5,483 nt of DNA. It comes from Dehalococcoidales bacterium. GTDB taxonomy: Bacteria; Chloroflexota; Dehalococcoidia; Dehalococcoidales; RBG-16-60-22. A model generated the notes under the pieces. The model was not told the origin of the DNA. It ran no database searches and saw only the letters and a program-made list of their open reading frames with translations. The DNA lies in contig DAOVRI010000122.1 in the NCBI GenBank assembly GCA_030628245.1, forward strand, positions 1 through 5,483, read 5' to 3'. Shown here piece after piece: positions 4,633 through 5,483 of this stretch (the first letter of the stretch is position 1; every line of letters begins with the position of its first letter). The position numbers and the translations under genes are program-made.

Positions 4633-5483
4633 ATGATAAGGAATCCATATGTTGCCGGATACTTCTATCCTGCCTCAGCTTCGGAACTCAGGGCAACGAT
4701 TGCGCAGTACGTGAATAAGGACGCGCCGAAAGTTGAGGCCGTCGGCCTGCTCATGCCTCACGCCGGTTACCAGTATTCCGGAGCGGTAGCCGGAGCGACC
4801 ATCTCCAGAATCAATTTCAAAGATACCTTTATCATCATGGGGCCCACCCACTCCGGATTGGGAAAACCGTTCAGCGTCATGGTCGAGGGCACGTGGAAAA
4901 TGCCCATGGGAGAGGTGGAAATCGACTCGGAGTTGGCCCGGAAAATCGTCGCCGTATCCGAATACGCGGAGGAGGACGTCCGGGCGCACCTGGAGGAGCA
5001 TGCCGTCGAGGTGCAACTTCCCTTCCTGCAGTATTTAAAGCCGGATGTGCGGATAGTGCCCATCATCCTCGCCGGTGCCTCCGCTGACATCTATAAGGAA
5101 ATCGGACATAGTATCGCCAGGTCGATTAAAGAGTTGAATAGAGAGGCGGTGATACTCGCCAGCGGCGACATGACCCACCACGAGCCGCAGGCATCCGCCG
5201 AAGAGAAGGACATGAAGGCGGTGGAGGCCATGCTGGCCCTCGACGAGGACGAACTAACCCGGCGGTATAAAGACCTCCGCATATCGATGTGCGCCCACGG
5301 CCCGGTGGTCACCCTCATATCAGCTGCGAAAGAGCTGGGGGTCACCGGGGCGGAATTAATAAAATACCAGACCAGCGGCGATACCACCGGCGATTATATG
5401 GAGGTGGTCGGCTATGCCGGCGTCATCTTTAAGAAGGCCGGTATGCACCCGCTGACGGCTCTGGCTAAAGAAACGGTGGAGAC
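4633..5483 (+). CDS. amrB: MEMO-family protein (AmmeMemoRadiSam system protein B), probably fused to an AMMECR1 domain; 3' end beyond the window
   Basis: The visible 283 residues contain a full MEMO domain (about 1-266), a fold related to extradiol (LigB-type) dioxygenases. Seen: NPYVAGYFYPAS at 4-15, MPHAGYQYSGAVAGA at 41-55, IIMGPTHSG at 67-75, EEHAVEVQLPFLQ at 121-133, ASGDMTHHE at 176-184, SMCAHGP at 218-224 and DYMEVVGYAGVIF at 254-266. His43, His73 and Cys220 match the metal-binding His49, His81 and Cys244 of human MEMO1. Ordinary MEMO proteins stop close to the VGYAG(V/I)F strand; here the frame stays open, and after a short linker the residues HPLTALAKETVE (272-283) resemble the first helix of AMMECR1 domains (AmmeMemoRadiSam protein A). 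The ATG (4633) has an excellent ribosome site, AGGAGGGG (4621-4628), 4 nt upstream. It probably shares a transcript with amrS. The fusion is inferred from only about a dozen residues. Confidence 0.93.
   Translation, partial: MIRNPYVAGYFYPASASELRATIAQYVNKDAPKVEAVGLLMPHAGYQYSGAVAGATISRINFKDTFIIMGPTHSGLGKPFSVMVEGTWKMPMGEVEIDSELARKIVAVSEYAEEDVRAHLEEHAVEVQLPFLQYLKPDVRIVPIILAGASADIYKEIGHSIARSIKELNREAVILASGDMTHHEPQASAEEKDMKAVEAMLALDEDELTRRYKDLRISMCAHGPVVTLISAAKELGVTGAELIKYQTSGDTTGDYMEVVGYAGVIFKKAGMHPLTALAKETVE

Noticed and set aside
1..5483. CRISPR array, insertion sequence, tRNA or rRNA gene
   Set aside because: No regularly spaced repeats, transposase motifs, terminal inverted repeats or RNA-gene signatures were seen; nearly all of the window is accounted for by six ordinary coding genes.

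Overview
The window holds six protein-coding genes and little unexplained DNA. Three lie on the minus strand (a 5'-part of an aminopropyltransferase gene, an S-adenosylmethionine decarboxylase gene, and a BioD-like/DRTGG gene). Three lie on the plus strand (an arylsulfotransferase-like beta-propeller, a radical-SAM enzyme of the AmmeMemoRadiSam type, and a MEMO-family protein that runs off the right edge). The DNA looks bacterial: sigma-70-like promoters, strong G-rich ribosome binding sites, short gaps and two TTG starts. Gene content (GGGEGAT-type aminopropyltransferase, class 1B SpeD, AmmeMemoRadiSam genes, a leaderless ASST-like protein) would fit an anaerobic or thermophile-related lineage such as Chloroflexota/Dehalococcoidia, but that placement is a guess from protein character only.

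Left block (1-758, minus strand): speD followed by speE. SpeD makes decarboxylated S-adenosylmethionine and SpeE transfers its aminopropyl group to an amine, so the pair is a compact polyamine module. The two reading frames are in register, separated by one TAG stop and 15 nt. A good extended -10 promoter (840-867) lies upstream of speD, with a leader of about 75 nt containing two mutually exclusive GC stems.

Middle block (759-2121): the 264-base gap 759-1022 holds the speD promoter, its leader and several inverted repeats, but no gene I can support. Then comes the minus-strand BioD-like/DRTGG protein (1023-1961). A 160-base divergent region (1962-2121) carries two well-formed back-to-back promoters, one for this gene and one for the beta-propeller gene.

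Right block (2122-5483, plus strand): an ASST-like six-blade propeller without a signal peptide, then amrS 62 nt later with its own extended -10 promoter, then 25 nt later a MEMO (AmrB) protein. After the MEMO domain ends, the last visible residues resemble the start of an AMMECR1 domain (AmrA). The gene is therefore probably an AmrB-AmrA fusion, so that the complete AMMECR1-MEMO-radical SAM triad would be made from two adjacent genes. The biochemical role of this triad is poorly understood, and it is the most interesting system here. Whether the propeller gene belongs to it functionally is open.
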